From the NCBI GenBank assembly GCA_949127645.1, contig CASBQM010000346.1, positions 1 to 8,440 on the forward strand: 8,440 nucleotides of DNA. The letters are read 5' to 3'. The notes under the pieces are model-generated. The model was given only the letters and a program-made list of their open reading frames with translations. It did not search any database and had not been told where the DNA came from. A program made the translations under genes and the position numbers. Source of the stretch: Synechococcales cyanobacterium PMM_0036. GTDB lineage: Bacteria > Cyanobacteriota > Cyanobacteriia > Elainellales > Elainellaceae. This document shows, one piece after another, positions 1 through 6,375 of the stretch. The number at the start of each line of letters is the position of its first letter. Positions within the stretch are counted from its first letter, which is position 1.

Positions 1-583
1 CTTCCTTGGCTTCCTCAATCCCGGCAACGTCGTCAAACATCACGCCTGTCTTGGCTTCCATTTGAAAACGCGCTTTCGACTTGCCAAAGCTCATCGCTTG
101 ACCTGAAGAATTATTCGACCGTCGCAAGAACATTAGTAGCGCCATTAGCAGCACAAATGCCAGCAGACCGTGAGTAATTAGCCAAGCAACCGTGCCGCCA
201 TCAGTCGAGGGCTGCACTTCCAGATCAACGTTGTTCTTGCGGGCAGCCTCAATTAACTCGGGGTTGCTGTCGCCAAACAAAACAACCTCCTGAGTCGCGC
301 TGTCCTTCGCCTGATTCTTCAGCCGCACCTCTGCAACTCCCCGCACTGGATCGATCGCCACCTTGGCAACTTCTCCCGCCTCGATTTTTTGCACTAGCGT
401 GCTATAGGTTAGCTCACTGCCCTCACGCGCTGAAGTCTGCGCCACGCTAGGCGGACTGACCAGCACCGTCTGGAGCATCAGCCAGACTGCCGTCACCGTT
501 CCAGTCACCAGGGAGCTTTTCAGGGGGCGCTTCCCCTTCTTATCCAGCGTACCCATCAAAACTTTACCCTCAGCCTGCTTCAT
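1..583 (-). CDS. ftsH: FtsH ATP-dependent zinc metalloprotease, N-terminal part (runs off left edge)
   Basis: FtsH is a membrane-anchored hexameric AAA+ zinc protease that degrades damaged or misfolded membrane proteins; in cyanobacteria some paralogues act in thylakoid photosystem II repair. The window holds the first 194 codons, read by translating the minus strand. They show a hydrophobic segment at about residues 25-48 ending in a signal-like SVAQ, an FtsH extracellular domain at about 55-125 (LTYSTLVQKIEAGEV, then LFGDSNPELIEAARKNNV), a second membrane helix at about 131-153, and the linker before the AAA domain with the hallmarks GQAMSFGKSKARFQ and VMFDDVAGIEEAKE. Walker A, Walker B and the HEXXH zinc site lie outside the window. 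ATG at 583 has only a weak AGAGTG upstream; an in-frame ATG at 556 is preceded by GAGGG and is a possible alternative. The linker is of the type found in the thylakoid paralogues, but I cannot say which of the usual four cyanobacterial FtsH proteins this is. It is divergent from the gene at 869. Confidence 0.95.
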   Translation of the reverse strand, partial: MKQAEGKVLMGTLDKKGKRPLKSSLVTGTVTAVWLMLQTVLVSPPSVAQTSAREGSELTYSTLVQKIEAGEVAKVAIDPVRGVAEVRLKNQAKDSATQEVVLFGDSNPELIEAARKNNVDLEVQPSTDGGTVAWLITHGLLAFVLLMALLMFLRRSNNSSGQAMSFGKSKARFQMEAKTGVMFDDVAGIEEAKE

Positions 584-868
584 ATTCACTCTGTCGCCTT
601 TTGCAATCCGCTACAGCTCGGCGCATTGTCTCTAGCCAAATTTGCTCGGTGTTGAGCAGGTCTGGCGAAACAACGGCTCTAGACCCAGTGTAACTCTAGA
701 CACTCTAAGTGACAGGTCTAAAAGAGTGACAGGTCTAAAAAAGTGGCAGGTCTAAAAGAGTGACAGCCTCAAAGCGATCGATCTACGATAGAAGGCTAAT
801 AGTAAAAGAATTGCTGTGCGCGATCGCCTTAAGCAAATTCAATTCACTTAGAGAAGAGAGAAATCATA
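584..868. promoter_or_regulatory. Divergent intergenic region between ftsH and the coiled-coil gene
   Basis: This 285-bp stretch must carry the promoters of two divergent genes. It contains a 17-bp tandem repeat (708-766), two TCTAGAC heptamers exactly 17 bp apart (678-684 and 695-701) and an imperfect AGTGT/ACACT dyad (687-691 with 700-704). A HIP1 site lies at 820-827. A purine-rich GAGAAGAGAG at 851-860, 8 nt before the ATG at 869, is the likely ribosome binding site of the rightward gene. I could not choose -35/-10 boxes for either direction with any confidence. No ORF or structured RNA was recognised. Confidence 0.5.
708..766. repeat. 17-bp tandem repeat array, about 3.5 copies
   Basis: The unit AGTGACAGGTCTAAAAG starts at 708, 725 and 742, with a partial fourth copy (AGTGACAG) at 759. 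The copies differ by at most two substitutions: the last base of copy 2 is A, and copy 3 has GGC for GAC. There are no spacers, so it is not a CRISPR. It sits between two divergent genes, so it could be a slippage product or iterated binding sites. The TCTAGAC pair just upstream shows the same 17-bp step but is out of phase with the array. Confidence 0.9.
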
Positions 869-1177
869 ATGCCAGTAGATGAAGACGAGTTTGAAACAGT
901 GAAAGAAATCCTGTTTACCGTCGCACGACTCCAGGAAGGCAACAGTAGCGCGATCGATAGGCTGACAACACGAATGGACACTTTGACCTTTCAAGTTGAG
1001 CGTAACAGTAGCGCGATCGATAGGCTGACAACACGAATGGACACTTTGACCTTTCAAGTTGAGCGTTTAGTCCAGGAATCGGAGTTAGACAGGCAGCAAG
1101 CCACTCAAGATCGAGCGCAGGTGCGATCGCTAGTCGAAGCGCTGACCCAACGATTCAGCAGCAACGGGCATTCGTAA
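869..1177 (+). CDS. Small coiled-coil protein with internal 21-residue tandem duplication
   Basis: A 102-aa, probably cytosolic protein with no signal peptide or membrane segment. It begins with an acidic N-terminus (DEDEFETVKEIL). Residues 25-45 and 46-66 are identical 21-residue repeats, beginning NSSAIDRL and ending TFQVER. The hydrophobic residues I, L, M, L, V fall at 3-4-3-4 spacing, so each repeat is exactly three heptads of a coiled coil, with an Asn on the core face at the junction. The tail is rich in Q, R and E, then polar (RFSSNGHS). I do not recognise a family; short coiled-coil proteins of this kind are common in cyanobacteria as uncharacterised proteins. Start choice rests on the purine-rich site at 851-860. 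The next gene begins 50 bp downstream on the same strand, so the two may be cotranscribed. The opposite strand is also open across the repeat, but the heptad pattern and ribosome site favour this frame. Confidence 0.75.
   Translation: MPVDEDEFETVKEILFTVARLQEGNSSAIDRLTTRMDTLTFQVERNSSAIDRLTTRMDTLTFQVERLVQESELDRQQATQDRAQVRSLVEALTQRFSSNGHS
941..1066 (+). repeat. Perfect 63-bp in-frame tandem duplication
   Basis: Positions 941-1003 are repeated without a mismatch at 1004-1066. Because 63 is a multiple of both 3 and 21, the duplication adds 21 residues, keeps the reading frame and keeps the coiled-coil heptad register. Identity at every synonymous site indicates that the duplication is recent or is kept uniform by slippage or recombination. 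Each unit contains a CGATCGAT core close to HIP1. Confidence 0.97.
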
Positions 1178-1227
1178 GAGCGATCGCCTTAAAATCAGCT
1201 TACGCATTTAAGGCAGGCTGTTTGCAC

Positions 1228-2565
1228 ATGAGAAGATCTGTTCGCCTAGGGTCTGGACTGTTTGGAATCGTATCAGCTAGCTGGATTGGGTTTCCAGCGA
1301 TCGATATGCAGCCAGTTCCATCTCAGCCTGTTTCCTTAGCACTCGTTTCCTCGACCCAACAGCCGCTACAGCGCCTACCAGAGGTAAGCCAGAAGGACTT
1401 GCAGCAAGAATTGCAAATGCGAAAGCTGGTTCAAGAAGAAGTCGATCGCGCTTTTAATCACACTACAGCTTTGCTCAATGTCCTGCTGGCAATTTTGACG
1501 GTATTGCCCATCATTGCCACAGTGTTGCTGTATCTATCTCGCCAAAGAGCTATTCAAGAATTGCGCGAAGAAATGGACGAGCAGATCCAGAAAGAAATTG
1601 AAGCTCAAGTCCAGGCAGAATTAAAGCAGCAAACGCTCATTATCCAGAAGCAAATGCTTGAGTTGGGTCAAGAGTCTTTTGCAGTCACAAGACAAGTGCA
1701 GCAGCAAGCTAGTGAATTTCAGGCAGAAATCGATCAGCTCAAGACCGAATTTGAAACTCAGCTAGAAGCGCTTAAAAATACTGCAACAGAAGTAGAGCGA
1801 GAAAAAGACCGAATCTTTCAGCAAATTACAAGCATTACTCTCGTAGCGACCTCAAAAGACGTGCTTTCTGATGAAAAGAAACGTCAAATTGAAACGCTAA
1901 CCGAGCAGTTGGATCACTTGAAGTCGAAAAGTTCAGGTCTAGATTTAGATATCAACAACTTTGTTCGAGAGGGAGATGCTCTGTTCTTTGCCGGACGCTA
2001 TCTAGAGGCAATTAATGCCTACGATCAGGCGATCGGCAAAACCATCGTGGATACGAGTAATCTATTTGCAGCCTGGCATGGTAAAACGAAGTCATTGAGA
2101 CGGCTAAAGCGATACCCACAGGCATTGGCAGCTAGCACTAAAGCTATGGCGCTGAAGCCCGATGATTCTCTTATGTGGTTTGAACGCGGCTACTTGCTGC
2201 ACCTTCAAGGACAATATTCTGAAGCACTAGAAATATACGATCGCGTGATTCTAGATCAACCTAGCTTTTACCGTGCCCGTAACCATCGAGGTTATGTCCT
2301 GCTAAAATTGCAGAGACATGAGGAAGGCATTATTGAACTTAACAAAGGTATTGATATTAAGCCCGATTATGGCAATGGCTATTACGGTAAAGCATACTAT
2401 TACTTACTGCAAAATCAACTCGATTTGGCACTAGATAATCTAAAGCTGGCGATCGCCTGTTACCCCAAATATAAAAACCATGCAAAAACCGACCCAGACT
2501 TTGCCAATTTATGGGGCAACCCCCGTTTTCAAGAGCTTGTAGGGCTTCCTGTAGTCTTGGAGTAG
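1228..2565 (+). CDS. Membrane-anchored coiled-coil and TPR protein
   Basis: A 445-aa protein with three parts. Residues 8-24 are weakly hydrophobic and could be a signal peptide or anchor. Residues 82-103 (NVLLAILTVLPIIATVLLYL) form a clear membrane helix. From about 106 to 240 there is a long charged coiled coil rich in E, Q and K. Residues 243-412 carry about five tetratricopeptide repeats, for example FFAGRYLEAINAYDQAI, LHLQGQYSEALEIYDRVI and NQLDLALDNLKLAI. The end has the usual cap TDPDFANLWGNPRFQEL (421-437). TPR domains bind other proteins, so a membrane-tethered scaffold is a fair inference, but no partner can be named. I take ATG at 1228 rather than the in-frame TTG at 1222, because AAGGCAGG at 1210-1217 is better spaced for it. 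It lies 50 bp after the coiled-coil gene and 66 bp before the Uma2 gene, all in the same direction. Confidence 0.9.
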   Translation: MRRSVRLGSGLFGIVSASWIGFPAIDMQPVPSQPVSLALVSSTQQPLQRLPEVSQKDLQQELQMRKLVQEEVDRAFNHTTALLNVLLAILTVLPIIATVLLYLSRQRAIQELREEMDEQIQKEIEAQVQAELKQQTLIIQKQMLELGQESFAVTRQVQQQASEFQAEIDQLKTEFETQLEALKNTATEVEREKDRIFQQITSITLVATSKDVLSDEKKRQIETLTEQLDHLKSKSSGLDLDINNFVREGDALFFAGRYLEAINAYDQAIGKTIVDTSNLFAAWHGKTKSLRRLKRYPQALAASTKAMALKPDDSLMWFERGYLLHLQGQYSEALEIYDRVILDQPSFYRARNHRGYVLLKLQRHEEGIIELNKGIDIKPDYGNGYYGKAYYYLLQNQLDLALDNLKLAIACYPKYKNHAKTDPDFANLWGNPRFQELVGLPVVLE

Positions 2566-2631
2566 CGCGAAGCAGAAGCCATCTAACAAAATTCAGAGGA
2601 TAATTAAGCAATCGGGTTCTGGTAGCCACCA

Positions 2632-3375
2632 ATGACTCAACAACTTATAGATTCTGACGAAGTTATCACTGAGCTTGACATCAGCCATCTTGCCATTGAA
2701 GACAACACGCCTGTGGACAACTTTCAATCGGAGGAGCAGCAACGGCTGCTAGTAGAATCTCTCTACAGTTCCAAAGCTCTGCCTACGCCATTTCTTGCTG
2801 CTGCCAATGTGGGGCTATTTTATAAACTCAAAGGTGATCCGATCGTCCCAGATATGATGCTCAGCTTAGGAGTGCAGCGCTCCGACGATTTTTCTCGGCG
2901 ACAGAACCGCTCTTACTTTGCCTGGGAATTTGGTAAAAATCCAGAGGTTTGCATTGAGATTGTCTCTAATGCAGAAGGAGACGAGCTAAGCCTGAGCAAA
3001 AAATCTCAGCAGAAGGGTAAGACTGCTGCGAAGAAGGATGTTTACGCTCAGATTGGCATACCCTACTACGTTGTGTTCGACCCGCTCCAGCAGATTCAGG
3101 ATGAAATGACTGGAGCGCTGTTGCGGATATGGACAATTTCACCTGTGGGCTACACAGAGCTAGCTTCAGGCATTGCGGCTGTGGGTCAGTCCATTTGGCT
3201 AGAGGGAGTTGGCTTGGGGCTAACCTTATGGGAAGGAAAGTTTGAAGAGGAGGTGCCTCGACTGTGGCTGCGCTGGTGCGATCGCAATTCACGAGTCATC
3301 CCTACTGGAGCCGAGCGAGCAAACCGACTTGCTGAACGGCTTCGAGAAATGGGCATCGACCCCGACGAAATCTGA
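2632..3375 (+). CDS. Uma2 family (DUF820) putative endonuclease
   Basis: A 247-aa soluble protein of the Uma2/DUF820 family, which has a restriction-endonuclease (PD-(D/E)XK) fold and is greatly expanded in cyanobacteria; its biological substrate is mostly unknown. Visible motifs are VPDMML (Asp74), PEVCIEIVS (Glu109), a lysine-rich stretch with KKDVYAQIGIPYYVVFDP (Lys134/135, Tyr138, Asp150), then a beta-rich region and a basic helical tail (RANRLAERLREMGIDPDEI) common in the family. The catalytic D...ExV...K pattern appears intact, so the protein could be active. The first 45 or so residues are an N-terminal extension before the core. The ribosome binding site is weak (GAGGA at 2596-2600 is distant). 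It follows the TPR gene by 66 bp and converges on the DUF29 gene with a 25-bp gap. No insertion sequence or toxin-antitoxin partner is visible next to it. Confidence 0.9.
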   Translation: MTQQLIDSDEVITELDISHLAIEDNTPVDNFQSEEQQRLLVESLYSSKALPTPFLAAANVGLFYKLKGDPIVPDMMLSLGVQRSDDFSRRQNRSYFAWEFGKNPEVCIEIVSNAEGDELSLSKKSQQKGKTAAKKDVYAQIGIPYYVVFDPLQQIQDEMTGALLRIWTISPVGYTELASGIAAVGQSIWLEGVGLGLTLWEGKFEEEVPRLWLRWCDRNSRVIPTGAERANRLAERLREMGIDPDEI

Positions 3376-3400
3376 GGACTAACAGCCTTTAACGATCGAT

Positions 3401-3829
3401 TCACGGCAGAAAGCCGCTATCCAAAACCTGTTCCAGAGAATAGGGACACTCTGATGGAAAGGTATCATAGCTCAGGTTGGTTTCTCTAACCGCTAGATCC
3501 AAGCCATACTCAAAGCCTAGGGCAAAGGCTTTTGGTAGATAAGGCTTTAGGCTAGGGTTTTCCTGTAGATGTCTGGCGATCGCGCTGCGCTGCTCCCGGA
3601 TTGTGGCTTTCCAGCTATTGCTCTGCCGCTCAGGTTGAAACTGCCACTTGAGCAAATGAGCCAGAAGAATCCGCAGCCGAGACTCCAATTCTCTCTCCTG
3701 CTGCTTGCCCAAACTGGCTATTTCCTCGATCAAATGCTCAACGTCTAACGACTCCCAATCCCGATTCCCTAGAAACAGAGACTGCTCCCGCGTCCAGCGA
3801 TAGAAATCTTTGTCGTAGGTGTCGTACAT
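3401..3829 (-). CDS. DUF29 family protein
   Basis: A 142-aa protein that matches the DUF29 family along its whole length. It has the N-terminal YDKDFYRWTREQSLFL, then LDVEHLIEEIASLGKQQERELESRL (27-51), the core LLAHLLKWQFQPERQSNSWKATIREQR (55-81), NPSLKPYLPKAFALGFEYGLDLAVRET (91-117) and the terminal FPSECPYSLEQVLDSGFLP. The family is all-helical, widespread and multi-copy in cyanobacteria and some proteobacteria, and has no established function. ATG at 3829 is preceded by GGAG eight bases upstream, a good ribosome binding site. Its length is normal and no motif is missing. It is convergent with the Uma2 gene and only 25 bp from it; a 4-bp CGGC/GCCG dyad overlapping its 3' end is too weak to call a terminator. 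Confidence 0.92.
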   Translation of the reverse strand: MYDTYDKDFYRWTREQSLFLGNRDWESLDVEHLIEEIASLGKQQERELESRLRILLAHLLKWQFQPERQSNSWKATIREQRSAIARHLQENPSLKPYLPKAFALGFEYGLDLAVRETNLSYDTFPSECPYSLEQVLDSGFLP

Positions 3830-3910
3830 GATTTGGCTCCAGACGGGTACTGAGTCAGCTATTCAAATTATTACAGCTAGCCCTTGAGTGGGCACGCTAA
3901 AAATTTCCGT

Positions 3911-3935
3911 AAAAAAGGGTGGACATTGCCCACCC
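3911..3935 (-). terminator. Intrinsic terminator of crtR
   Basis: Read on the minus strand, 25 nt after the crtR stop, the arms GGGTGG (3935-3930) and CCACCC (3922-3917) form a 6-bp GC-rich stem with a 7-nt loop. Six T residues (3916-3911) follow at once, with a second T-run a few bases on. This is a textbook Rho-independent terminator in the crtR direction. It also insulates the DUF29 gene from crtR read-through. Confidence 0.85.
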
Positions 3936-3960
3936 GTCAAACCTCATAGCAATCGCCCTT

Positions 3961-4884
3961 CTAATTCCCCGGCTGATCCATATCAGGATCTGATGGCTCA
4001 GCACCGTGATGACCGTGAAAGCGAATGCCTAGAAAAATATCGTAGACAAAGCTCCAGAAAGCTTTACCCTGAAATATCCCTAGCGACTGATGACAACCTT
4101 TGGCATCTAACAAAGGTCGCGTTGCCTTATAGGCAGGCTGATACTTATACCAGGGAATTGAAGGCCAGAGATGATGGATTAGGTGATAGTTCTGCCCCAT
4201 AATCAGCACATTCAAAACAGGATTGGGATAGACGCGGGCATTCTTCCAGCGATCGCGCTCTTGAAAGGGGCGATGCGGGAAGTAGTCGAAAAACAGACCA
4301 AGCGCCAAACCTACAACTAGAGCCGGAGAAAACCAGTAATTAAACAAAAAGTCTACAAAATCATAGCGAATTGCTAGAAAGACGATCGTTGCAAATACCA
4401 ATCGGCTCAGAAACCACTCCAGCAGCTCAAACTTACGCCACAGCTTCCGCTTGAAGAAGAAGACCTCATGGTAAAAAAACCGGGGCGCAATCAGCCACAG
4501 AGGCCCATAAGTTGAGACAAAATGATCAGGATCATTGTCCGGATCATTAACGTTGGCATGATGCTGCATATGCACCCGCGTAAACACGGGATACGCAAAA
4601 CCCAGCATTAGGGCGCTGCCATGCCCCAAAATAGCATTCATCACCCGATTACGATGCGCCACGTTATGCGAGGCATCGTGGATCACGGTGCCAACAATAT
4701 GCAGAGCGATCGTGTTAACGCAAAAACAAAACCATCCCGGTAAATTCCACAGCCAGTATCCCACCGTTGATACACTTGCCATCGCAACCGCCGTCAGAAA
4801 CAGCAGCAGGGTTGGGTTTAGGCTACCCGGCGGACCTAAGAATTCTCTCGGCACAGTCAGGGGCTTTATTGCCTCCGACACCAT
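3961..4884 (-). CDS. crtR: Beta-carotene hydroxylase (CrtR, fatty-acid-desaturase superfamily)
   Basis: CrtR is a membrane-bound di-iron oxygenase that hydroxylates the beta-ionone ring at C-3, converting beta-carotene to zeaxanthin through cryptoxanthin, and in some species deoxymyxol to myxol. The 307-aa protein carries all the histidine ligands: HDASHNVAH (His69, His73, His77), HMQHH (His105, His108, His109), HRPF (His204) and HLIHH (His234, His237, His238). Hydrophobic segments lie at about 25-45, 50-68, 85-100, 160-180 and 183-200. Stretches such as VPREFLGPP, NVNDPDNDPDH, YGPLWLIAPRFFYHEVFFF and GQNYHLIHHLWPSIPWY are, from memory, nearly those of Synechocystis CrtR, which sets it apart from lipid desaturases. 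A short tail (GHHGAEPSDPDMDQPGN) extends past the usual end. ATG at 4884 has GGAGTGG seven bases upstream. No other carotenoid gene lies nearby, so it is probably monocistronic, with its own promoter and terminator. Confidence 0.96.
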   Translation of the reverse strand: MVSEAIKPLTVPREFLGPPGSLNPTLLLFLTAVAMASVSTVGYWLWNLPGWFCFCVNTIALHIVGTVIHDASHNVAHRNRVMNAILGHGSALMLGFAYPVFTRVHMQHHANVNDPDNDPDHFVSTYGPLWLIAPRFFYHEVFFFKRKLWRKFELLEWFLSRLVFATIVFLAIRYDFVDFLFNYWFSPALVVGLALGLFFDYFPHRPFQERDRWKNARVYPNPVLNVLIMGQNYHLIHHLWPSIPWYKYQPAYKATRPLLDAKGCHQSLGIFQGKAFWSFVYDIFLGIRFHGHHGAEPSDPDMDQPGN

Positions 4885-4891
4885 GATATTT

Positions 4892-4898
4892 CCACTCC
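4892..4898 (-). promoter_or_regulatory. Ribosome binding site of crtR
   Basis: On the minus strand GGAGTGG lies seven bases before the ATG at 4884 and supports that start. Part of the preceding AAAGGAG is also complementary to the 16S rRNA tail. Confidence 0.8.
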
Positions 4899-4919
4899 TT
4901 TACGCAGTCACCCTTGTGC

Positions 4920-4948
4920 AGTATAAGGTACAGAGCATGAATAATAAA
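4920..4948 (-). promoter_or_regulatory. Candidate sigma-70-type promoter of crtR
   Basis: On the minus strand TATACT (4925-4920) matches five of six bases of the -10 consensus, and TTTATT (4948-4943) sits exactly 17 bp upstream as a weak -35. This would give a start near 4913 and a leader of about 30 nt ending in the strong ribosome site. The -35 match is poor, so an activator or a -10-driven cyanobacterial promoter is possible. Confidence 0.45.
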
Positions 4949-5526
4949 GTTTTGTGAAATAAGCTCATTTAATCAAACAGCTAGTCAGCCCTATGAAATC
5001 TCTGATGGATAAGCTGAAAAAGCTGAGCTGAGATCAAGTCGTTCCTTAAAGCGGCAGATTTAACCTGTCGCTCACGGGCATAGGCAACGAATATGCTTAA
5101 CCTAGAAAAATAAGTTTCAGCAAGCTTTTGAAAATTCATCTCGCCTTAATCAATATCTCTTCACATTCTCCGGGAAATTCATGAACTCCGCAGAGTTTTT
5201 CCGCAATACTACTGAAACAGGTTGAGGTTGGCATAGGTAAACGAAATAACGCTGCAACTCGCTTGTCTGTAGAGCGATCGCTTTTTGGGAAGCATCTAAC
5301 CGCCAAAAATTTTCCTTTAGGATGTCTCGGTTTTTTCAGTACTTTCAACCTAACATTTTCCATTCAGACACCTTATTAAGTGACATATAGCCAGAGATAG
5401 CGTTAAATACAGCGCCTAACACTCTGAGTTATAGACACCAATCATGAACATCTTGAGTCATGAATACCTGAGCTAAAGCATTGCAAGCAAAAGCCCCCTT
5501 GGGGTGTAGATACTGTGAGGACGATC
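4949..5526. other. Long, AT-richer intergenic region with no convincing gene
   Basis: About 580 bp separate the crtR promoter from the TPR gene. I see no tRNA, rRNA, insertion sequence end or riboswitch. It contains repeated AAGCTGA words (5011-5031), one HIP1 site (5274-5281), a doubtful minus-strand ORF (5136-5363), two TCATGAA words 16 bp apart (5442-5448 and 5458-5464) and a C5/G4 run (5494-5504) just upstream of the TPR gene. The TPR gene's promoter is presumably in its right part. Its length leaves room for a small RNA, but nothing in the sequence shows one. Confidence 0.6.
5136..5363 (-). CDS. Doubtful 75-aa ORF in the intergenic region
   Basis: An open frame of 75 codons starting at ATG 5363, with AAGGTG about six bases upstream. 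The product is basic at its N-terminus (VRLKVLKKPRHPKGKF) and resembles no family I know. It has no membrane segment, no repeat and no clear domain, and it crosses a HIP1 site. It could be a real orphan, the remnant of a decayed gene, or chance. I list it only because it lies in an otherwise empty stretch and is not antisense to another gene. Confidence 0.2.
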   Translation of the reverse strand: MENVRLKVLKKPRHPKGKFLAVRCFPKSDRSTDKRVAALFRLPMPTSTCFSSIAEKLCGVHEFPGECEEILIKAR

Positions 5527-6306
5527 ATGAACACTCGCTCTTTCATTGACCCCAGCAAGAAAACCTATCGCCGCCCCGCTTCAAAGTCTCAGCCTTCTGG
5601 CAGTCAGCCGCAAAAGCGGTGGCAACCGAAGTCGCTTAAAGCCGCCGATCGTCCCTCTTCAGATTCTCAGCCTAGCTCAGTTGAGCAGGATATGATGATG
5701 CGGCAGCAGGCTCTATCGCTAGCTCAGCAGGGCAGCATTGCGGAAGCCGTTGCCTTATTCGGCGAACTGTTAATCCGCAATCCCAGAAGCGCCATTGATC
5801 ACAGCAATCGAGGGTTGATTTATGCTCAGAGCGGATTACTAGAGGAAGCGATCGCTGACTACAACCGCGCCATTGAGCTGAACCCGCGTCTAGATAGCGC
5901 CTACAACAACCGCGCCAACTATTACGCATCTCAAGGACAGTATTTAGAAGCCATCCTCGACTATGACATTGCGCTGGATCTTAACCCCGCCAACGTGCGC
6001 GCCTGGATCAATCAGGGCATCACCTTTCGAGAGCTAGAAATGTACGATCGCGCCCTAGAAAGCTTCGATCTCGCCCTTTGCCTCAGCCGCTTAGAAGGTC
6101 ATATCTTTGCTGAACGGGGGCGTACCCACCACTTGCGGGGAGACTGGAACTGTGCGATCGCTGACTACCAGCGAGCAATGGGCAAATTCTATCAATCTGC
6201 TACTTCATCGCAAGATCCTGCCCTACGGCTACGCTTTCAGGTAGAAGGATGGCAGGATGAATTGCTGGGTTCAATCTTTGAGCAAGATGATGCTTGGAAA
6301 GTTTGA
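5527..6306 (+). CDS. Tetratricopeptide repeat protein
   Basis: A 259-aa protein with a low-complexity, basic, S/Q/P-rich N-terminus (residues 1-55, no signal peptide) followed by about four to five TPR units at 57-220. Good TPR motifs are QQGSIAEAVALFGELLIRNP, QSGLLEEAIADYNRAIELNP, SQGQYLEAILDYDIALDLNP, ELEMYDRALESFDLAL and LRGDWNCAIADYQRAM. It ends in an acidic tail (LLGSIFEQDDAWKV). The class suggests a cytosolic protein-interaction scaffold; no partner can be inferred from its neighbours. I choose ATG 5527 because GAGGA (5517-5521) lies five bases before it. An in-frame GTG at 5515 would place that ribosome site inside the gene. It stands alone on the plus strand, with a long leader region before it and a hairpin after it. 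It is not closely similar to the membrane-anchored TPR protein at 1228-2565. Confidence 0.9.
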   Translation: MNTRSFIDPSKKTYRRPASKSQPSGSQPQKRWQPKSLKAADRPSSDSQPSSVEQDMMMRQQALSLAQQGSIAEAVALFGELLIRNPRSAIDHSNRGLIYAQSGLLEEAIADYNRAIELNPRLDSAYNNRANYYASQGQYLEAILDYDIALDLNPANVRAWINQGITFRELEMYDRALESFDLALCLSRLEGHIFAERGRTHHLRGDWNCAIADYQRAMGKFYQSATSSQDPALRLRFQVEGWQDELLGSIFEQDDAWKV

Positions 6307-6316
6307 TCCATCCATA

Positions 6317-6352
6317 TTTGACAAACATAATTTGACAAGCATATGTGACAAA
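6317..6352. repeat. Short tandem repeat TTTGACAA-CATA, about 3 copies
   Basis: TTTGACAAACATA (6317-6329) and TTTGACAAGCATA (6331-6343) are 14 bp apart, with a weaker third copy TGTGACAAA (6344-6352) 13 bp further on. The core TTGACA equals a -35 consensus, but no matching -10 at the right spacing was found. It lies just after the TPR stop codon. Confidence 0.75.
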
Positions 6353-6375
6353 TCTATGCAGCTTGATCGCTCGAA

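Noticed and set aside
708..766. Possible CRISPR array
   Set aside because: The 17-bp units follow one another directly with no spacers, are shorter than CRISPR repeats, and no cas gene is near.
848..1057. Minus-strand open frame across the 63-bp duplication
   Set aside because: It exists because a 63-bp repeat lacking stops in one copy lacks them in both. It has no ribosome site or recognisable domain, and the plus frame has a heptad pattern.
1222..1227. TTG start for the membrane TPR protein
   Set aside because: An ATG two codons later is better spaced from AAGGCAGG and gives a normal basic N-terminus (MRRSVR).
3404..3416. CGGC-AGAAA-GCCG dyad between the Uma2 and DUF29 genes
   Set aside because: A 4-bp stem overlapping the end of a coding region with no T-run is too weak to call a terminator.
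3885..3900. GAGTGGGCACGCT near the crtR terminator as a second copy of a mobile palindrome
   Set aside because: It shares only GTGGGCA with the terminator stem and has no matching arm of its own.
3966..4202. Plus-strand open frame over the crtR 3' end and terminator
   Set aside because: It is antisense to conserved CrtR sequence, runs through a terminator hairpin and has no family resemblance.
5494..5504. CCCCCTTGGGG as a hairpin before the TPR gene
   Set aside because: The loop would have only two bases, so a stable hairpin is unlikely; there is no T-run.
5515..5526. GTG start for the TPR protein
   Set aside because: It overlaps the GAGGA ribosome site that serves the ATG at 5527.
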